This document shows, in pieces, positions 39,822 through 41,191 of a stretch of DNA of 41,191 nt. The stretch is from assembly GCA_013151015.1 (NCBI GenBank), contig JAADJA010000116.1:1-41191 (forward strand), written 5' to 3'. Origin of the DNA: Chlorobiota bacterium. GTDB lineage: Bacteria; Bacteroidota; Bacteroidia; Bacteroidales; JAADJA01. Position numbers and translations under genes: made by a program. Below the pieces are notes generated by a model. That model saw only the letters and a list, made by a program, of their open reading frames with translations, ran no database searches and was not told the DNA's origin. How positions within the stretch are numbered: the stretch's first letter is position 1; each line of letters begins with the position of its first letter.

Positions 39822-41053
39822 TATTTTCTCTTTTGTTTAAAATTTCTCTTTTTACCATAACTCCTCTTTCCTTGCCTGCCATATCTTTCCGGTCTTCTTG
39901 TGGAAGGTGAATAGGATGGGCCCTCTCCTATCGAAGACGGTAAAGCGGATTTCAAAACAGGTTTGCCAAGCAATTCCTCTATTTCAGCAAACTTTCGCTG
40001 CTCCTTTTCATTAATGAGCGTAATGGCAATCCCTTCTGATTCGGCACGTGCCGTACGGCCAATGCGGTGTATGTAATCCTCGCCCTCATTCGGGACATCA
40101 TAATTGATTATAAGGTCAATGTCTTCGATATCGATACCCCGGGAAAGGATATCGGTTGCGACCAAAACATTCAGTTTCCTGCTTTTAAAATCCAATAAAA
40201 CTTTTTCCCTGGACTGCTGGTCCAAGTCCGAATGGATATCCTCAACTGCAAACCTTGCCCTTTTCAACTCTTTGGCAAGCTCCTTTGTACTGCTTTTTGT
40301 GGAACAAAAAACCAAAACGCTCCTTAGGTTTTTTGATTTAAGCAAATCCTTTATCAATGGGATTTTCTGATTGTCATATACAACATATGCAACCTGCAAC
40401 ACTTTCTCGGCCGGCTTTGAAATACCTATGTTCACCTCAACAGGATTGTTCAGGATACTTCGCGACAATTGCCTCATTTTATTGGGCATTGTGGCCGAAA
40501 ACAGAAGTGTTTGCCTTTTCTTTGGGAGAAAAGAAATTATCTTCATTATATCATCGTTAAAACCCATATCGAGCATCCGGTCAGCCTCATCCAATATCAG
40601 GCTCTGAAGCTGTCCTATTTTAACATAGCCCATGTTCAAATGTGCGATCAAACGACCAGGTGTTCCAATTATCATATCCGCCCCCTGCGATAAGGCATGT
40701 TTCTCCTGTGAAAATGATGTGCCATCAGTTCCACCATAAACCGCAATTGAATTCACATTTGTAAAATATGATAATCCCTGCATTTGTTGATCTATCTGAA
40801 CCGCCAGCTCACGAGTAGGGACAATCACCAGGGATCTCACATGGCCATCATGTTCGGAGTTAATGATTTTATGGATAACAGGTAGAAGAAAAGCTGCGGT
40901 TTTACCCGTGCCAGTCTGTGCCGAAGCAATAATATCTTTTCCCTCCATTATCACGGGGATTGCTTGTTCCTGTACTTTTGTTGCTGTTTCAAATCCTATG
41001 GATTCTATCCCCTCCAGCACCCGGGGATCAAAGTTAAATTCTTTAAATTTCAA
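39821..41053 (-). CDS. DEAD-box RNA helicase (RhlE-like)
   Basis: This is an ATP-dependent RNA unwinding enzyme, probably acting in ribosome assembly or RNA turnover. The 410-residue protein has all DEAD-box motifs: the Q-motif region (GFETATKVQEQAIP), AQTGTGKT, PTRELA, TPGR, DEAD (in LILDEADRMLDMGF), SAT, VFCSTKS, ATDILSRGID and HRIGRTAR. A basic, Arg/Lys/Gly-rich tail (about 370-410) is typical of RhlE-type proteins. The start is TTG at 41053: MKFKEFNFDPRVLEGI matches the usual family N-terminus, an in-frame TAA lies seven codons upstream, and the next in-frame ATG would remove the Q motif. It appears to follow another gene after 22 bases and is coupled to the DUF2185 gene. Confidence 0.93.
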   Translation of the reverse strand: MKFKEFNFDPRVLEGIESIGFETATKVQEQAIPVIMEGKDIIASAQTGTGKTAAFLLPVIHKIINSEHDGHVRSLVIVPTRELAVQIDQQMQGLSYFTNVNSIAVYGGTDGTSFSQEKHALSQGADMIIGTPGRLIAHLNMGYVKIGQLQSLILDEADRMLDMGFNDDIMKIISFLPKKRQTLLFSATMPNKMRQLSRSILNNPVEVNIGISKPAEKVLQVAYVVYDNQKIPLIKDLLKSKNLRSVLVFCSTKSSTKELAKELKRARFAVEDIHSDLDQQSREKVLLDFKSRKLNVLVATDILSRGIDIEDIDLIINYDVPNEGEDYIHRIGRTARAESEGIAITLINEKEQRKFAEIEELLGKPVLKSALPSSIGEGPSYSPSTRRPERYGRQGKRSYGKKRNFKQKRK

Positions 41054-41075
41054 TATATTTTTTCTTTTGAATTAT

Positions 41076-41191
41076 TTACATAACAATTTCAATAGTTTTC
41101 CGCTTTACAAGAATGAGATTGCCTTTTGAGAGTTCATCAACAATTAAATCCCAATTGGAATTAAAATAATCGTACAAATCCTTCAAAGTCA
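41076..41191 (-). CDS. C-terminal fragment of an unidentified protein (truncated by window edge)
   Basis: The minus strand is open from the window edge (first full codon at 41189) to a TAA at 41078-41076, giving 37 residues. The peptide includes LKDLYDYFNSNWDLIVDELS and ends KRKTIEIVM. Its composition, with few rare residues and regular charged/hydrophobic alternation, suggests a real soluble protein end. It lies 22 bases before the helicase TTG start, so it is probably in the same operon. The family is not recognisable. Confidence 0.6.
   Translation of the reverse strand, partial: TLKDLYDYFNSNWDLIVDELSKGNLILVKRKTIEIVM

Noticed and set aside
1-41191. CRISPR array, tRNA, rRNA, integrase or prophage genes
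   Set aside because: I saw no regularly spaced repeat-spacer pattern, no cloverleaf-like sequence I could support, and no phage structural or integrase genes.

Overview
The window comes from a chromosome of a member of the Bacteroidota, most likely in the Bacteroidales/Marinilabiliales range. The evidence is a SusC/SusD pair, type IX secretion (T9SS) C-terminal sorting domains, the gliding lipoprotein GldH, a Bacteroidales-type transketolase, and repeated upstream matches to the Bacteroidota promoter (TAnnTTTG at -7, TTTG near -33). I see no rRNA, tRNA, CRISPR array, prophage or plasmid functions. Genus and species cannot be fixed from the sequence alone.

Positions 1-5250 hold core genes on the minus strand: pdxB-tkt with a 4-base overlap, then rimP-nusA. 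nusA is not followed by infB; the tail of a converging plus-strand membrane-protein gene lies there instead. A terminator-like hairpin sits between the rimP promoter and the rimP start codon. Positions 5250-9300 carry a small outer-membrane protein gene divergent from a GNAT-like gene, a REP-associated tyrosine transposase (RAYT) whose coding sequence contains an in-frame palindrome, and an EamA-type transporter.

Positions 9300-18200 hold a BatA-like membrane protein, an unrecognised protein with a duplicated OB-like architecture, a long RelA/SpoT homologue whose hydrolase site looks inactivated, floA-nfeD (membrane microdomain proteins), clpS, a CoA-pyrophosphatase-like Nudix gene and a thioredoxin-fold gene. 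Several gaps here contain short repeats, including a 14-base unit found at two loci and a 17-base inverted repeat upstream of the RelA/SpoT gene. Positions 18280-21100 are holB-ricT-gldH, a delta-prime clamp-loader/RicT linkage also known from Bacillus.

Positions 21117-32300 form an alpha-glucan (starch/glycogen) utilisation locus in two divergent arms. The minus arm encodes a SusE/SusF-like repeat protein fused to CBM9-like modules and a secreted GH13 alpha-amylase, both with T9SS sorting domains. The plus arm encodes SusC and SusD and ends at a strong terminator. The apparent division of labour is surface starch capture by the multi-module binding protein, cleavage by the amylase, and uptake through SusC/D. 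No dedicated regulator lies in the window.

Positions 32395-38330 encode a 1958-residue secreted protein with Asp-box propeller, GEVED and beta-repeat regions and a dockerin-like C-terminus. The right end has an outer-membrane barrel, a DUF2185 protein translationally coupled to a DEAD-box RNA helicase that starts with TTG, and the tail of an unidentified upstream gene.
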